The notes: generated by a model not told the origin, from the sequence alone. Positions 1 to 10,402 are shown, counted from the stretch's first letter. The stretch: DNA of 64,000 nt from Sphingomonas sp. PP-CE-3G-477 (GCF_003050745.1 NZ_QAOF01000001.1:1054001-1118000), one strand, 5' to 3'. Numbers and translations are program-made.

Positions 1-2
1 GG

Positions 3-356
3 CGGCATGCGATGCGGGCGACGTGGCAGATCCCGCAGGGTGCCTCGGTGTCGGTTGCCTGGCGCCATACCGACTCGGTCAAGTTGTCGTCGTTGGCGGA
101 CAACAGCTTTTTGGACCAGAATGCGAAGAGCAACATCAACCGGAAGATCTCGGCGTACAACTACATCGATCTCGCGGGCACCGTTGCGGTCGGGGAGGGG
201 CTCCAGTTGCGGGCGGGCGTCAATAACCTGTTCGACAAGGACCCGCCGGCGATCGCAGCCGGCATCCTGTCGTCGTTCGGCAACGGCAACACATATCCTG
301 GCGTGTACGATACGCTCGGGCGGACGATGTTCGTCGGCGCCACGGTGAACTTCTGA
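3..356 (+). CDS. TonB-dependent receptor, C-terminal fragment (5' end outside window)
   Basis: The frame is open from the window edge, so this is the end of a longer gene. The visible part, about 117 residues, reads as the last strands of an outer-membrane beta-barrel: alternating hydrophobic and polar strands, the receptor-typical NLFDKDPP turn, and a final strand ending in phenylalanine (FVGATVNF), which the BAM machinery recognises. The ATG at 12 is internal, not a true start. A GH2 glycosidase gene follows 19 bp downstream on the same strand, which suggests the receptor imports a glycan fragment that this enzyme processes. The substrate cannot be read from this fragment. Confidence 0.85.
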   Translation, partial: RHAMRATWQIPQGASVSVAWRHTDSVKLSSLADNSFLDQNAKSNINRKISAYNYIDLAGTVAVGEGLQLRAGVNNLFDKDPPAIAAGILSSFGNGNTYPGVYDTLGRTMFVGATVNF

Positions 357-375
357 CGCGGATTGGGATGACGAT

Positions 376-2844
376 ATGACGCGTTTCGGCCGCCGCGACG
401 TTTTGAAGACGGGCGGCGTGTCCGCACTCGCCGCCATCGTTCCCGCAGGGGCGATCGGTGCGGCGGAAACGGCGCAACGGGCAAATCCGCGCGAGATCGC
501 GTCGCTCGGGACCGGGTGGCGGTTCCACCTCGGCCATGCGAGCGATCCGGTGAAGGATTTCGGCTTCGGTCGCTCGCACGACACGTATGGCAAGTCGGGC
601 GATGTCGGCACGCCGGTTGCCGAACCCAAGTTCGACGACAGCGCGTGGGAAGCGGTGACGCTGCCACACGACTGGGCGGTCGACCTGCCGTTCGAACAGT
701 TTGGGCCGGCAGGAAGCGAGGCGGATCGGACCGGATCGTTCCAGGGGTTCAAGCCGGTCGGGCGGATGTGGCCGGCGACCAGCGTCGGCTGGTATCGGCG
801 CGTGATCGCATTGGCGAAGGCGGATGCGGGGCGGCGGTTGCTGCTCCAGTTCGACGGGGTGGCGCGCGACTGCATCGTGATCCTCAACGGTTTCGTCGTG
901 GGATCGAACGAGAGCGGTTATGCGCCGTTCGAGATCGACGTCACCGACTTCGCCAAATCTGGCGAGGACAATGTGCTCGTCATCCGCTGCGACGTGAGCC
1001 GGGGCGAGGCGTGGTCGTACGAGGGAGCGGGGCTCTACCGCGACGTGCGGCTGGTGAAGACCGCGCCTGTGCATGTCCGGCGATGGGGGGCGACCGTGCG
1101 GTGCTCGGTCGGCTCGGATGGCGCGATCGTGCGGGTCTCGACCGAGATCGACAATGACGGTCCCGCCGCCAGTGCGCGCGTGCGGTCCACGGTGGTCGGG
1201 CCGGACGGGACGACGGTCGCGGTGCTGTTTGCGGACCCGCTGGACTTGCCGGCCTGGGGGAAGGCGATTGGGGCGCAGGACACGCGCATTGCTGCGCCCG
1301 CGCTCTGGTCGCTGGAAACGCCGCATCTCTACACCTTGGTCAGCGAGATCCTCGTCGATGGCGTGGTGGTGGACCGCGACACGTGCACATTCGGCATCCG
1401 CACTATCCGCTTCGACGCAACGCTCGGGTTCTTCCTCAATGGCAAGCCGGTCAAGATCAAGGGCACCTGCAACCATCAGGATCACGCCGGGGTCGGCTTC
1501 GCGGTGCCTGACAGCCTGCACGTCTGGCGGCTCGAACGGCTGAAGGCGATGGGCAGTAACGCCTATCGCTCGACGCATCATTCGCCGTCGCCCGCGATCC
1601 TCGACGCGTGCGACCGGATGGGCCTGCTGATGATCGACGAGACGCGGCAGATGTCGAGCAACGCCGAGGGGATGGGGCAACTCGAACGGATGGTGCGGCA
1701 GGGGCGCAATCACCCGAGCATCATCCTGTGGAGCATCGGCAACGAGGAGATCCATCGCGGTACGCAGACCGGCGCACGGATCGCCGAGACGATGAAGCGC
1801 AAGGTCTACGACCTCGACGGGACGCGGCCGGTGACGGAGGCGTTCAACGGCAAGTTCGGGGAGGGCGCGTCGCGCGTGCTCGACGTGATGGGGTGCAATT
1901 ACTACCTCGACGCGATCGATCCGTACCATGCCGCGCACCCCGACATGCCGATGATCGGCACCGAGACGGGCAGCACGGTGATGACCCGCGGCGAATATGC
2001 GCGCGACGACAAGGCTGGCTTCGTGCCCGCGTACGACCGCGAATTCCCCAAATGGGCGACGACCGCGGGAAAATGGTGGAGTTTCTACGACGCGCGACCG
2101 TTCCTGAGCGGCGGGTTCGTGTGGACCGGGTTCGACTATCGTGGCGAGCCTACCCCGTTCGAGCGCTGGCCGGAGAACGTCTCGAACTTCGGGCAGATGG
2201 ACCTGTGCGGCTTCCCCAAGGACAATTATCATTACTATCGCGCGTGGTGGAGTGGAGAGCCGGTGCTGCACCTGTTCCCGCACTGGAATTGGGCGGGGCG
2301 CGAGGGCCAGCCGGTGTCGGTGTGGGTGCACAGCAACTGCGAGATGGTCGAGCTGATCCTGAACGGGCGCAGCCTCGGGCGGCAGGCGGTGGTGAAGAAC
2401 ACGCATCTCGAATGGCAGGTCGCCTATGCGCCGGGCCGGATTGAGGCGCACGGGTATCGCGGCGGCAAGCGCGTGATGCACGCGGTGCGCGAGACCACGG
2501 GGGCGGCGGCACGGATCGGGTTGTCGAGCGATCGGCGGCACTTGGCGCCGGGCGAGGTCGCGGTCGTGCGCGTGGCGATCCTTGATGCGAAACGGCGCGA
2601 GATGCCGACCGCGTCGGATCGCGTTACCTTCGCGCTGTCGGGCGATGCCAGGTTGCTGGGGGTCGGCAATGGCGATCCGCGGAGTCTGGAGCCCGATCAT
2701 GCGACGTCGCGCTCAGCGTTCAACGGGCTGTGCATGGCGCTGGTTCAGGCGGGCGCGACGGGCGGGCCGATCCGGCTCGAAGCGCGCGGCGACGGGTTGG
2801 CGCCGGCGATGCTGCCGTTGATCGGCATGACCAAGGAAATCTGA
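376..2844 (+). CDS. GH2-family glycoside hydrolase (beta-galactosidase/glucuronidase type), Tat-exported
   Basis: Predicted exo-acting retaining glycosidase of 822 residues. The N-terminus has a Tat-like motif (GRRDVLKTGG) and a hydrophobic stretch ending near residue 32, so folded export to the periplasm is likely. Domains in order: sugar-binding beta-sandwich (about 45-200), Ig-like domain (about 210-320), TIM barrel (about 325-620) and C-terminal Ig-like domains. The GH2 acid/base motif WSIGNEE puts the proton donor at E457, and GTETGS puts the nucleophile at E530. The start has GGGAT 8-13 bases upstream. Its stop overlaps the next start (TGATG), so it is coupled to the peptidase gene. GH2 is clear; the exact sugar specificity is not. 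Confidence 0.9.
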   Translation: MTRFGRRDVLKTGGVSALAAIVPAGAIGAAETAQRANPREIASLGTGWRFHLGHASDPVKDFGFGRSHDTYGKSGDVGTPVAEPKFDDSAWEAVTLPHDWAVDLPFEQFGPAGSEADRTGSFQGFKPVGRMWPATSVGWYRRVIALAKADAGRRLLLQFDGVARDCIVILNGFVVGSNESGYAPFEIDVTDFAKSGEDNVLVIRCDVSRGEAWSYEGAGLYRDVRLVKTAPVHVRRWGATVRCSVGSDGAIVRVSTEIDNDGPAASARVRSTVVGPDGTTVAVLFADPLDLPAWGKAIGAQDTRIAAPALWSLETPHLYTLVSEILVDGVVVDRDTCTFGIRTIRFDATLGFFLNGKPVKIKGTCNHQDHAGVGFAVPDSLHVWRLERLKAMGSNAYRSTHHSPSPAILDACDRMGLLMIDETRQMSSNAEGMGQLERMVRQGRNHPSIILWSIGNEEIHRGTQTGARIAETMKRKVYDLDGTRPVTEAFNGKFGEGASRVLDVMGCNYYLDAIDPYHAAHPDMPMIGTETGSTVMTRGEYARDDKAGFVPAYDREFPKWATTAGKWWSFYDARPFLSGGFVWTGFDYRGEPTPFERWPENVSNFGQMDLCGFPKDNYHYYRAWWSGEPVLHLFPHWNWAGREGQPVSVWVHSNCEMVELILNGRSLGRQAVVKNTHLEWQVAYAPGRIEAHGYRGGKRVMHAVRETTGAAARIGLSSDRRHLAPGEVAVVRVAILDAKRREMPTASDRVTFALSGDARLLGVGNGDPRSLEPDHATSRSAFNGLCMALVQAGATGGPIRLEARGDGLAPAMLPLIGMTKEI

Positions 2845-5141
2845 TGCTGGTATGTCGTTCGTCGCGGGCGCTCGCGCTGGTATTGCTGTGCGCTTCGGTG
2901 GCAGCGGAAGCGGCGCCAGATGAGGCGGCGTTTCAGCGCTCGATCGGTTTGCGGCGGGCGTGGCAGGATCTCACGCGCGAAGTCGCGTGGCCTGCACACT
3001 GGACGCCGGACGGGCGGCGCTTTTCCTATCGCAAGACGGTGGCAGGCGGGTTTGCGTTCGAGACGGTGGACGCGAAGACGCTCGCCAAGTCGCCCGCGTT
3101 CGATACGGCCAAGCTTGCGGCGGCGCTGGGCGATGCACGTCACGAGGCGGTCGATCCGATGCACCTGCCGTTCGCCGAGTTCGACTATGCCGACGACGGC
3201 AAGGCGATCGCGTTTTCGCTGGACGAAACGCGGTGGCGGTGCGGGATCATCGTCTACCGCTGCGAGGCCGCCGTCGACCGGAGCCGCCCACGCGGCTTCG
3301 GCGTGGTGCGCGACATGTCGGTGCCGGCCGAGAACAGTCCCAAGGTTTCGCCGGACGGTAAATGGACCGCATTCGTACAGGGCGACAATCTCGTCGTGCG
3401 CGAGACCGGCGATGCAACCGTCGTTCCGCTGAGCGTCGACGGGACGGCAGGCGATTTCTACGATCCGGAGACGCTGCGCTGGTCGCCCGACAGCCGGCAC
3501 ATCATGATCTATCGGGTCAAGCCGGGCTATCAGCGGCGGGTATTGCGGGTCGAGTCTTCGCCGCGCGATCAGCTTCAGCCGAAGCTACAAAGCCAGCTCT
3601 ACCCCAAGCCCGGCGACGCGATCGATCAGGAACGACCAGTGCTGTTCGATGTCGCCACGCGGCGCCAGACGGTGATCGACGACGCGCTGTTCCCCAACGC
3701 GTACGAACTCTCCGCGCCACGCTGGCGGAGCGACGGGCGGAGCGTCGCGTTCGACTATGTTCGACGTGGTTTCGGGCAGGCGCGGATCGTCGCGGTCGAT
3801 GCGGAGACCGGGGTCGCGCACGCGGCGGTGACCGAGGATGCGAAGACCTTCGTGTTCGCCGACCGCCGCTATGCGCATGAGGTGAACGGTCTTGGCGACG
3901 AGATCGTCTGGGCGTCGGAGCGCGATGGCTGGAACCATCTGTACCTGATCGACGGCCGCACCGGGAAGGTGAAGAACCGGATCACGACTGGGGACTGGGT
4001 GGTGCGCGACGTGGTCGCTGTCGACGACGCCAAGCGCCAGATCGTGTTTTCGGCGAGCGGGATGAACGCGGGTGAGGATCCGTATTTTCGCCACGTCTAC
4101 CGGATCGATTTCGACGGCCGCCACATGAGCGCGCTGACGCCCGCCAAGGCGGATCACGACGTGCGGTTCTCGCCGGACGGGACGCAGTATGTCGACACCT
4201 ATTCGCGCGTCGACCTGCCTACGGTCAGCGAACTGCACCGGTCGAGCGACGGCGCGCTGGTCGCGACGATCACCAAGGGCGACGACAGCGCGTTGCGCGC
4301 AGCGGGGTTTCGGCCGCCCGAGGTGTTCGTCGCGAAGGGGCGTGATGGCAAGACCGACATCTGGGGCGTCGTCGTTCGGCCGCGCGATTACGATCCACGC
4401 AAGAAATATCCGGTAATCGAGAACATCTATGCGGGGCCGCACGAGAGCTTCGTGCCCAAGCAATATTGGCCGTTCGGCTATCATTCCGGCGGCGACAAGG
4501 TCATCGGCATGCAGGAGCAGGCCGACCTCGGCTTCATCGTCGTGCAGATCGACGGGATGGGGACCGCCAACCGTTCGAAGGCATTCCAGGACGTCGCGTG
4601 GAAGAACCTCGCGGACTCGGGCTTCCCCGATCGTATCCTCTGGCACCGCGCGATGGCGGCGAAGGACCCGTCCTACGATATCGGCCGGGTCGGCATCTAT
4701 GGCGCGTCGGCGGGCGGGCAGAGTACGCTGAACGCGCTGCTGTTCCACGGCGATTTCTACAAGGTCGGGGTGGCCTATGCAGGCTGCTACGACAACCGGA
4801 TGGACAAGATCAGCTGGAACGAACAGTGGCTCGGCTGGCCGGTGGATGCGAGCTATGCCGCCGCTTCGGGCGTCGGTCATGCCGCGCAGCTGACCGGCAA
4901 GCTGCTGATGATCGTCGGCGAGCAGGACAGCAACGTCGACCCGGCTTCGACGATGCAGATCGCCGATGCGCTGATCCGTGCGGACAAGGATTTCGACCTG
5001 CTGGTGGTGCCGGGTGGCGAGCACAGCGTCGGGCGCTCGACCGGACCGATCGATTATGTCGCGCGGCGGCAGTTCGGGTTCTTCGTGGCGAACCTGGCGG
5101 GAGAAGCGGTGCCCAATCGGAATGCTCTCCCGCCGTCCTGA
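2844..5141 (+). CDS. S9B family (dipeptidyl peptidase IV-like) serine peptidase
   Basis: Secreted prolyl-oligopeptidase-family enzyme of 765 residues, with a signal peptide ending around AAEA (residue 20), an N-terminal beta-propeller (about 40-500) and a C-terminal alpha/beta hydrolase domain. The catalytic triad is visible: S622 in GASAGG, D695 in GEQDSN and H727 in GGEHSV. The family removes dipeptides after proline or alanine. The open frame extends upstream to 2730, but I chose the ATG at 2844 because it overlaps the GH2 stop and starts a good signal peptide. It is convergent with the phosphatase gene 18 bp downstream. Why a peptidase is coupled to a GH2 is unclear; glycoprotein breakdown is one option. 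Confidence 0.88.
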   Translation: MLVCRSSRALALVLLCASVAAEAAPDEAAFQRSIGLRRAWQDLTREVAWPAHWTPDGRRFSYRKTVAGGFAFETVDAKTLAKSPAFDTAKLAAALGDARHEAVDPMHLPFAEFDYADDGKAIAFSLDETRWRCGIIVYRCEAAVDRSRPRGFGVVRDMSVPAENSPKVSPDGKWTAFVQGDNLVVRETGDATVVPLSVDGTAGDFYDPETLRWSPDSRHIMIYRVKPGYQRRVLRVESSPRDQLQPKLQSQLYPKPGDAIDQERPVLFDVATRRQTVIDDALFPNAYELSAPRWRSDGRSVAFDYVRRGFGQARIVAVDAETGVAHAAVTEDAKTFVFADRRYAHEVNGLGDEIVWASERDGWNHLYLIDGRTGKVKNRITTGDWVVRDVVAVDDAKRQIVFSASGMNAGEDPYFRHVYRIDFDGRHMSALTPAKADHDVRFSPDGTQYVDTYSRVDLPTVSELHRSSDGALVATITKGDDSALRAAGFRPPEVFVAKGRDGKTDIWGVVVRPRDYDPRKKYPVIENIYAGPHESFVPKQYWPFGYHSGGDKVIGMQEQADLGFIVVQIDGMGTANRSKAFQDVAWKNLADSGFPDRILWHRAMAAKDPSYDIGRVGIYGASAGGQSTLNALLFHGDFYKVGVAYAGCYDNRMDKISWNEQWLGWPVDASYAAASGVGHAAQLTGKLLMIVGEQDSNVDPASTMQIADALIRADKDFDLLVVPGGEHSVGRSTGPIDYVARRQFGFFVANLAGEAVPNRNALPPS

Positions 5142-5159
5142 CGACGAGCCGGACCGGCG

Positions 5160-6371
5160 TCACCGGGCGGAGGGGGCCGCGATCCGCGACCTGAGGAGAT
5201 CGACAAACTGGTTCAGCGGGCACGGTGCTGCGCAGTTCGGTATCGCGATCGGTGTCGCCAGGACATCGGGGCGTAGCGCGCGGATCGCGGCGAGGGGTTG
5301 CGCACGGTAGAACAGCCGGACGAAGCGGGCTCCGGAACGCCGGTCGCGCAGCCGTTCGATGACGATGGCACCGCCTGGCGCGACGTCGTTTCGGGCAAAG
5401 CCTGGCGCATCGAGATCGACATGCAGCGCTGCGGCGAGCGCGGTGACGTTGGTATCGTGGCCGACCAGTATGTCGAGCCGCGGCGCGTCGGGCGCGGTGA
5501 GCGTGTCGAGGATCCGGTGGCCGAGTACCGCAGCCTGATGCGCCGCCATGTAGGGCGCGCGCGTGAACACGTCGAACAGCGCGGCATGGAGTGCGCCCAG
5601 GCGTGCGATCGTCGCGGGATCGGCGCGGCCCCAACCAACATCTGCGCGGGACATGCCCTCTGCCTCCTGGAGCAGCAGGACCTGCGCAATGCCCGAGGTA
5701 TCACGGATCGGCCCGGTGAGATCGATGCCGTGGCCATCGGCGGACGGGGTGAGAGTCGCCGGTCCCGCAGGGCTGCATGCGCCGCCGCCGCTGCAGCCGA
5801 GTACACGCTCCAGCAAGGCGATGGTCGGCCGGTGGCGCGCGACGAGGGCGTCCATCCCGCCGGTAACGTGGTCGATCGATGCGATCGCCTGTTTCGGGTC
5901 GAACGCGGTGGCGGCCGCGCGCAATGGTTCGAAAATCGGATCCGTGCGGTCGTCGGCGAGGTGGCCGACCGACATCGTGCAACCCGGCGCAAATCCCTCG
6001 GCATAGGCCTTGCCGCTGGCGATCGTGCGTTCGGCGGTATTGGTCCAGATCCGGACCGCACCGGCGGCGGGGCAGCGGGCGATGCCGAGCGGTGCAAGCC
6101 AGCGCCGATCGTAGCGTGCGAGCAACCGCATCGCCGCTGCGCCGTGCGAGGTCAGATGACCTTCGGGAACCGACCATTTCGGCCAGCGCCGAGCGGTCCT
6201 GGTGTTGGCCGGGACTTCTCCGGACAAGGGCGCGCGGACGCCGTGACGCATCACGATCACAACGCGTTCGAGGTCCAGCCGGTTCGGAGCCGGACGCGCG
6301 GATGCCGTCATTGGCAGGCCGGCCAGGACGGCGGGACCGAGCATGGTCGAGAGAAGTCGGAGAGGGCGCAT
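5160..6371 (-). CDS. Histidine acid phosphatase (AppA/phytase type), periplasmic
   Basis: Phosphomonoesterase of the branch-2 histidine phosphatase family, 403 residues from the chosen start. R42, H43, R46 and P48 form the RHGxRxP motif, with H43 the phosphate-accepting histidine. H305-D306 in VGHDTN supplies the HD proton-donor pair. The N-terminal 26 residues form a signal peptide ending near TASA. The open frame reaches 6431, but the extra 20 residues lack signal character, so the internal ATG at 6371 was preferred. It lies 69 bp downstream of a TonB receptor gene on the same strand, and the pair fits uptake and dephosphorylation of a phosphate ester such as phytate or a sugar phosphate. 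Confidence 0.85.
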   Translation of the reverse strand: MRPLRLLSTMLGPAVLAGLPMTASARPAPNRLDLERVVIVMRHGVRAPLSGEVPANTRTARRWPKWSVPEGHLTSHGAAAMRLLARYDRRWLAPLGIARCPAAGAVRIWTNTAERTIASGKAYAEGFAPGCTMSVGHLADDRTDPIFEPLRAAATAFDPKQAIASIDHVTGGMDALVARHRPTIALLERVLGCSGGGACSPAGPATLTPSADGHGIDLTGPIRDTSGIAQVLLLQEAEGMSRADVGWGRADPATIARLGALHAALFDVFTRAPYMAAHQAAVLGHRILDTLTAPDAPRLDILVGHDTNVTALAAALHVDLDAPGFARNDVAPGGAIVIERLRDRRSGARFVRLFYRAQPLAAIRALRPDVLATPIAIPNCAAPCPLNQFVDLLRSRIAAPSAR

Positions 6372-6440
6372 CGGGGGACTTGCTGTATTCAGGGAAAGGG
6401 TGCCGCCGGTCACGCGAATCGCCGGCGGCAAGCGGTCGGA

Positions 6441-9263
6441 CTACATCTTCATCGTCAGGCTGAACTGGAACACGCGGCCGGTCTTCATGTACCCGCCGTT
6501 GCGATCGTTCGAAATGTACCGCTCTGACTTGCCGACCGTCGCCCAATAGGTGTGCTGGTCGAGCAGGTTGCGCGCCGCCACGCCGATTTCGAGGTTGTCG
6601 GTGGCGGCGAACGCCAGGCCGAAGTTCAGTTCGCCGACCGGCTGGACGTAGATGTCGGGCTGGCTGTCCTGCACGTTCGAGAGAAAGCGGCCGGTATGGT
6701 TGTACGACAGGTTGGTGCGAACCTTGCCGTCGGCGTAGAAGACCTCGGCATTGTAGATCAGGTCCGGTGCCTGCGGCAGGCTGGAGCGACGGATGTCGGT
6801 TGCCGAGATCTGGTAGTTCGCCTCGGTGCGCTGATAGGTGATGTTGCCGCCGACGCCGAAATTACCGAGAAAAGTCGAGCCGACCATGTCGCCGATGGTG
6901 AAGCGCCCCGACGCCTCGACTCCCTTGGCGTTGCCACCGCGACCATTGACCGGCTGAATGGTGACGACATTGCCCACCGTTTCGCTCAGCGACCGCGTGC
7001 CGGTCGGCACCAGGATGTTCTTCAGATCCTTGTAGTACAGCGCGACCTGAAGGTAGCGGCCGACGCCGCCATAATATTCGACGCCGGCGTCATAGCTCCA
7101 AGCCTCGACCGGTTTCAGGTCTGGATTCGGCCGAGTGACAGTGATCACGCCGTTCGAGTCCGCATCGCTGCGGCGGGTCGGTCCGGCGATCTGATCGAAC
7201 CCCGGGCGGGCGTAGCTCGACCGGATCGCCCCGCGCACAACGAACCGGTCGTCGGGCTTCCATGCCGCCAGCACGCTGGGATCGAGATGGTCGTAATTGC
7301 GGCCGGCATTGACGAAGCTGCCGCCGATGCCGTTCGCATTCGCGGAGAAGTAGCGTGCATCGAAGCTGTTGTCCTCATAGCGGACACCCGGCACGACTTC
7401 GAGCGTCCCCAGCTTGAGCGTCGCGGTGCCGTACACCGCCTTGCGCTTTTCGTTCGCCTTCAACAGCCCCTGGTTGATCACCTGCTGAGACACGGTCGCC
7501 AGGTTCACATATTGGCTAACCTGAGAATCGAGCTGGCTGCGCTCCAGAACCTTGATCCCGCGAGAGGGATAATAATCGAGGAAGTCCTTGAGGACATAGC
7601 CGAGATACTGGTTGATCGTCGGCCCCTGCACGGTGCCCGCCTGCAACGGCGTCAGGAACCGGTAGCGGGTGACATCGGGCGACAGCGAACGGCCATCGCG
7701 ATCCGAATCCTCGTACAATCCGCCGACCGCGATGCTCGCGAGGACGCCCGTACCCTCCCAGCCGACGCTGCCCTTCACGGTCTTCTTGACCTCCGACAGA
7801 TAGTCATAGCCCTGCTGGACATAGAGCTGTGTCGGGCGGTCGAGCGAGCCGACATAGGCGCTGGCGCCCGACGACAGCACCGGGCGCGGCGAACGTGGGT
7901 TGGACAGGTTGACGACCACGCCTTCGCTCGACAGACCGGTATTCGTCGCCGCGCCGTTGTAGGCGACGCCGCGGAACGCTGCCTCGATCCGCTGCGGCTG
8001 GTCGAACCGGCCATCCGCATAGGCACCCTCGAGCGACGCGGTGAAGCCATTCCAATGCGCCTTGCCGCCAACTTGCGCCGAGAACAGTTCCTGCTCGACG
8101 TCCTCCGTGCGGAAGTAGCTGGCCGGGTTGATGCCGAGCGGGGTGTAGATCCCGGCGGCGTTGTACGCCTGAGTCGTCCCACCGCCGGTCAGCGTACGGA
8201 CCGGGTTGCCGTTGGTCTGGCCGCGCGTGAGTTCGTTGCGCAGACCGGTCTGGTTCATCGTGTTGGTATTGAGATAGGTCGCATAGTTGACGCGGGCGAA
8301 CAGCTCGACGGGGTCGCTGTGGAAATCGAGCGAGCCTGTCGCGCCGTACCGCTTGATCTCGTTGTCGTAGAAATTCCACTGGACGCCGTCTGCCGACAGC
8401 GCATCGCCATTGGCGCGAGCAGTGCCGACGTTGAAGTTGGTCGTCTTGTAGTCGTTCTGGACTGCAGTGGATTCGGCGGCGTTGGCGCGCTCCTCGTAAT
8501 AGCCCGCGACATAGACGCCGAACTGCCGGTCGCTGCCGAACCGGCGGGCCGCATCGATGCCGACCGCGCCGCCAAAGCCCTTCTGCTTGCGATCGAGCGC
8601 GAGTTGCGCGCCTTGGGCCAGCACGCGGGCGCGGGTGAAGTCGGTCGAGAAGTCGAACGCGGTCGGCGTGCGCAGGTCGACGATACCCGCGATCGAGTCC
8701 GAATCCTTGGCGGCGCCCGGCGTCTTGTCGACTGCGATCGCGCCGACCGCGAACGGCGAGAACAGGTTGAGCGAGATCGCGCGCGAGCTGCCCGCGACCT
8801 GCGGCAGGCGCAGGCCGTCGAGCGTGTACGCGTTGTAGCTGGTGTCGAACCCGCGGATCGAGACGTATTGCGCCTCGCCGGTAGCGCTCTGGTTGCGCCC
8901 CTGGTCGCGGCTGACCGAAATCCCCGGCAGCGTCTTGGCGAGATCGGCGATCCCGGTCTGCGAATGGATCGCGACGTCGCCGGTGGTGACGATGTCGATC
9001 ACGCCGACCGCGTCATGCTCCTCTGCCAGTGCGTTCTGCTGGCGACGGCCGTTGACGACGATATCGCCGGTGAGCGCTTCGCTGGCGGTTTCGGCGGGGA
9101 TCTGATCGGTCGCAGCAGCCTCTGCCGGTGCGGTCTGCGCGAACGCAGCGCTGGCAGGCAGGCACAGGATCGCGGCCGCGAGCGCACCCGGCGCGGCGTG
9201 GGCGAGCAGGGCAAGCGCGCGCGATCGCTGCCGGCGTACCGGCAACGTGTAGGTCGAATTCAT
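6441..9263 (-). CDS. TonB-dependent receptor
   Basis: Complete outer-membrane receptor of 940 residues. A long signal peptide ends near ASAAFA (residue 42). A TonB-box-like segment around residues 70-80 (GDIVVNG) precedes the plug (about 90-220), followed by a 22-strand barrel that ends in QFSLTMKM; the last residue is methionine, not the usual phenylalanine. The histidine phosphatase gene follows directly, and a secreted phosphatase-fold gene is divergent upstream, which suggests a phosphorylated substrate. The annotation as receptor is firm; the substrate is inferred from neighbours only. Confidence 0.92.
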   Translation of the reverse strand: MNSTYTLPVRRQRSRALALLAHAAPGALAAAILCLPASAAFAQTAPAEAAATDQIPAETASEALTGDIVVNGRRQQNALAEEHDAVGVIDIVTTGDVAIHSQTGIADLAKTLPGISVSRDQGRNQSATGEAQYVSIRGFDTSYNAYTLDGLRLPQVAGSSRAISLNLFSPFAVGAIAVDKTPGAAKDSDSIAGIVDLRTPTAFDFSTDFTRARVLAQGAQLALDRKQKGFGGAVGIDAARRFGSDRQFGVYVAGYYEERANAAESTAVQNDYKTTNFNVGTARANGDALSADGVQWNFYDNEIKRYGATGSLDFHSDPVELFARVNYATYLNTNTMNQTGLRNELTRGQTNGNPVRTLTGGGTTQAYNAAGIYTPLGINPASYFRTEDVEQELFSAQVGGKAHWNGFTASLEGAYADGRFDQPQRIEAAFRGVAYNGAATNTGLSSEGVVVNLSNPRSPRPVLSSGASAYVGSLDRPTQLYVQQGYDYLSEVKKTVKGSVGWEGTGVLASIAVGGLYEDSDRDGRSLSPDVTRYRFLTPLQAGTVQGPTINQYLGYVLKDFLDYYPSRGIKVLERSQLDSQVSQYVNLATVSQQVINQGLLKANEKRKAVYGTATLKLGTLEVVPGVRYEDNSFDARYFSANANGIGGSFVNAGRNYDHLDPSVLAAWKPDDRFVVRGAIRSSYARPGFDQIAGPTRRSDADSNGVITVTRPNPDLKPVEAWSYDAGVEYYGGVGRYLQVALYYKDLKNILVPTGTRSLSETVGNVVTIQPVNGRGGNAKGVEASGRFTIGDMVGSTFLGNFGVGGNITYQRTEANYQISATDIRRSSLPQAPDLIYNAEVFYADGKVRTNLSYNHTGRFLSNVQDSQPDIYVQPVGELNFGLAFAATDNLEIGVAARNLLDQHTYWATVGKSERYISNDRNGGYMKTGRVFQFSLTMKM

Positions 9264-9538
9264 GGGTCCCCCCTGGGATGGTCGTTATGGGCAGAGCCGC
9301 CCGTTCGAGGGGTGCGTTAGGGCCGGTTCGATACGATTTTGTGACACTCCGCCGCGTTTGCGTGCGAATATGACGGCGCGTGCAAAAAGTTGTCGCGGTT
9401 TGGAGACAGTCGGACATCGGGCGAAATTTTCGCTGGCGGGGTCACCGCGGAGTCCGTCATCGCCACGCAATGATCGGCCGATAATACGCTGTCGCAACGC
9501 CGTTTCGGCGGGCACGTCCTTGCTTCGAGATTTACGTC
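9264..9538. promoter_or_regulatory. Divergent intergenic region between TonB receptor and EEP gene
   Basis: This 275-bp spacer must hold promoters for both divergent genes. It contains AT-richer tracts around 9335-9350, 9378-9392 and 9425-9435. A TGTCACAAAA sequence on the minus strand near 9336-9346 resembles one half of a Pho box, but I could not find a properly spaced second half, so phosphate control is only a suggestion. Confidence 0.35.
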
Positions 9539-10402
9539 ATGCCCTTGATAGTCCTGCGTCTGATCGCGCTGTTGTCACTCGTCCTAGCCAGCCCCGTTGC
9601 TGCACGGACGCCCGATCCGGGTTTGCGGGTGATGACCTTCAACGTCCGCTATCCAAATCCGGACGACGGTCCGAACGTCTGGGCAAAGCGCCGCGCGCTG
9701 TTCGTGCGGACGATCGCCGCGGCGAACCCGGATGTGATCGGCACGCAGGAACTGTTTGCCGCCCAGGGTAACGACATCGTTCGCGCACTGCCCGGCTATG
9801 CGTGGTTCGGTCGTGACCGGCGGGGTGGCCATGACGACGAGCATATGGGGATCTTCTATCGGCGCGACCGCCTTCGGCTGGTTCGGCACGGCGATTACTG
9901 GCTGTCCGACACCCCTGCGGCAATCGGCAGCATGGCGTGGGGCGTGACCCTGCCGCGGATGGTCAACTGGGGCGTGTTCGAGACCCACGGCCCGGTGCGA
10001 CGTCGCTTCGTACTGTTCGACACGCATTTCGCGCACCGCGACGAGGACGACGTCGCGCGGACGAAATCCGCGACGCTGTTGCTGGAACGGTTGGCGTCGA
10101 TTGCCGGCGACCTGCCGATCGTGCTGACCGGCGACATGAATGCCACCCCCGAAAGCGACGCTTACCGCCTGCTTGCAGGCCATCTGACCGACGCCTGGGC
10201 CGCGGCGCCCGTACGCCTCGGCCCAGACCGTACTTTCCACGATTTCACCGGGAGTCCCGATCGACGCATCGACTATGTCTTCGTCCGCGGCTTCAGGCCG
10301 ACCCGCGCGGAGGTGCGTACCGACCACATTGGCAGCCTGTATGCATCGGATCATTTCCCGGTCGTCGCAGAGTTGCAGTTCGAGAACCCGATCGGGCGAT
10401 GA
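9539..10402 (+). CDS. Secreted endonuclease/exonuclease/phosphatase (EEP) family protein
   Basis: A 287-residue DNase I-like fold hydrolase with a Sec signal peptide (hydrophobic residues 4-20, cleavage near PVAA). Family motifs appear in order: MTFNVRY, the metal-binding glutamate in GTQELF, DTHFAH, the LTGDMNATP Asp/Asn pair, and the terminal SDHFPV with the catalytic histidine. Members hydrolyse phosphodiesters or phosphomonoesters, including nucleic acids and inositol phosphates. Export and the neighbouring phosphatase and receptor suggest a role in releasing phosphate outside the cytoplasm. The exact substrate is not determined. Confidence 0.85.
   Translation: MPLIVLRLIALLSLVLASPVAARTPDPGLRVMTFNVRYPNPDDGPNVWAKRRALFVRTIAAANPDVIGTQELFAAQGNDIVRALPGYAWFGRDRRGGHDDEHMGIFYRRDRLRLVRHGDYWLSDTPAAIGSMAWGVTLPRMVNWGVFETHGPVRRRFVLFDTHFAHRDEDDVARTKSATLLLERLASIAGDLPIVLTGDMNATPESDAYRLLAGHLTDAWAAAPVRLGPDRTFHDFTGSPDRRIDYVFVRGFRPTRAEVRTDHIGSLYASDHFPVVAELQFENPIGR

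Noticed and set aside
220..2700. 826-codon minus-strand open frame opposite the GH2 gene
   Set aside because: Rich in arginine, histidine and proline with no domain; the plus frame has catalytic GH2 motifs. It is a shadow caused by high GC.
6552..9320. 922-codon plus-strand open frame opposite the TonB receptor
   Set aside because: Composition is that of an antisense shadow, and the minus frame is a complete receptor with signal peptide.
9336..9346. Possible Pho box before the receptor gene
   Set aside because: Only one half-site was found; the second repeat at the right spacing is absent.
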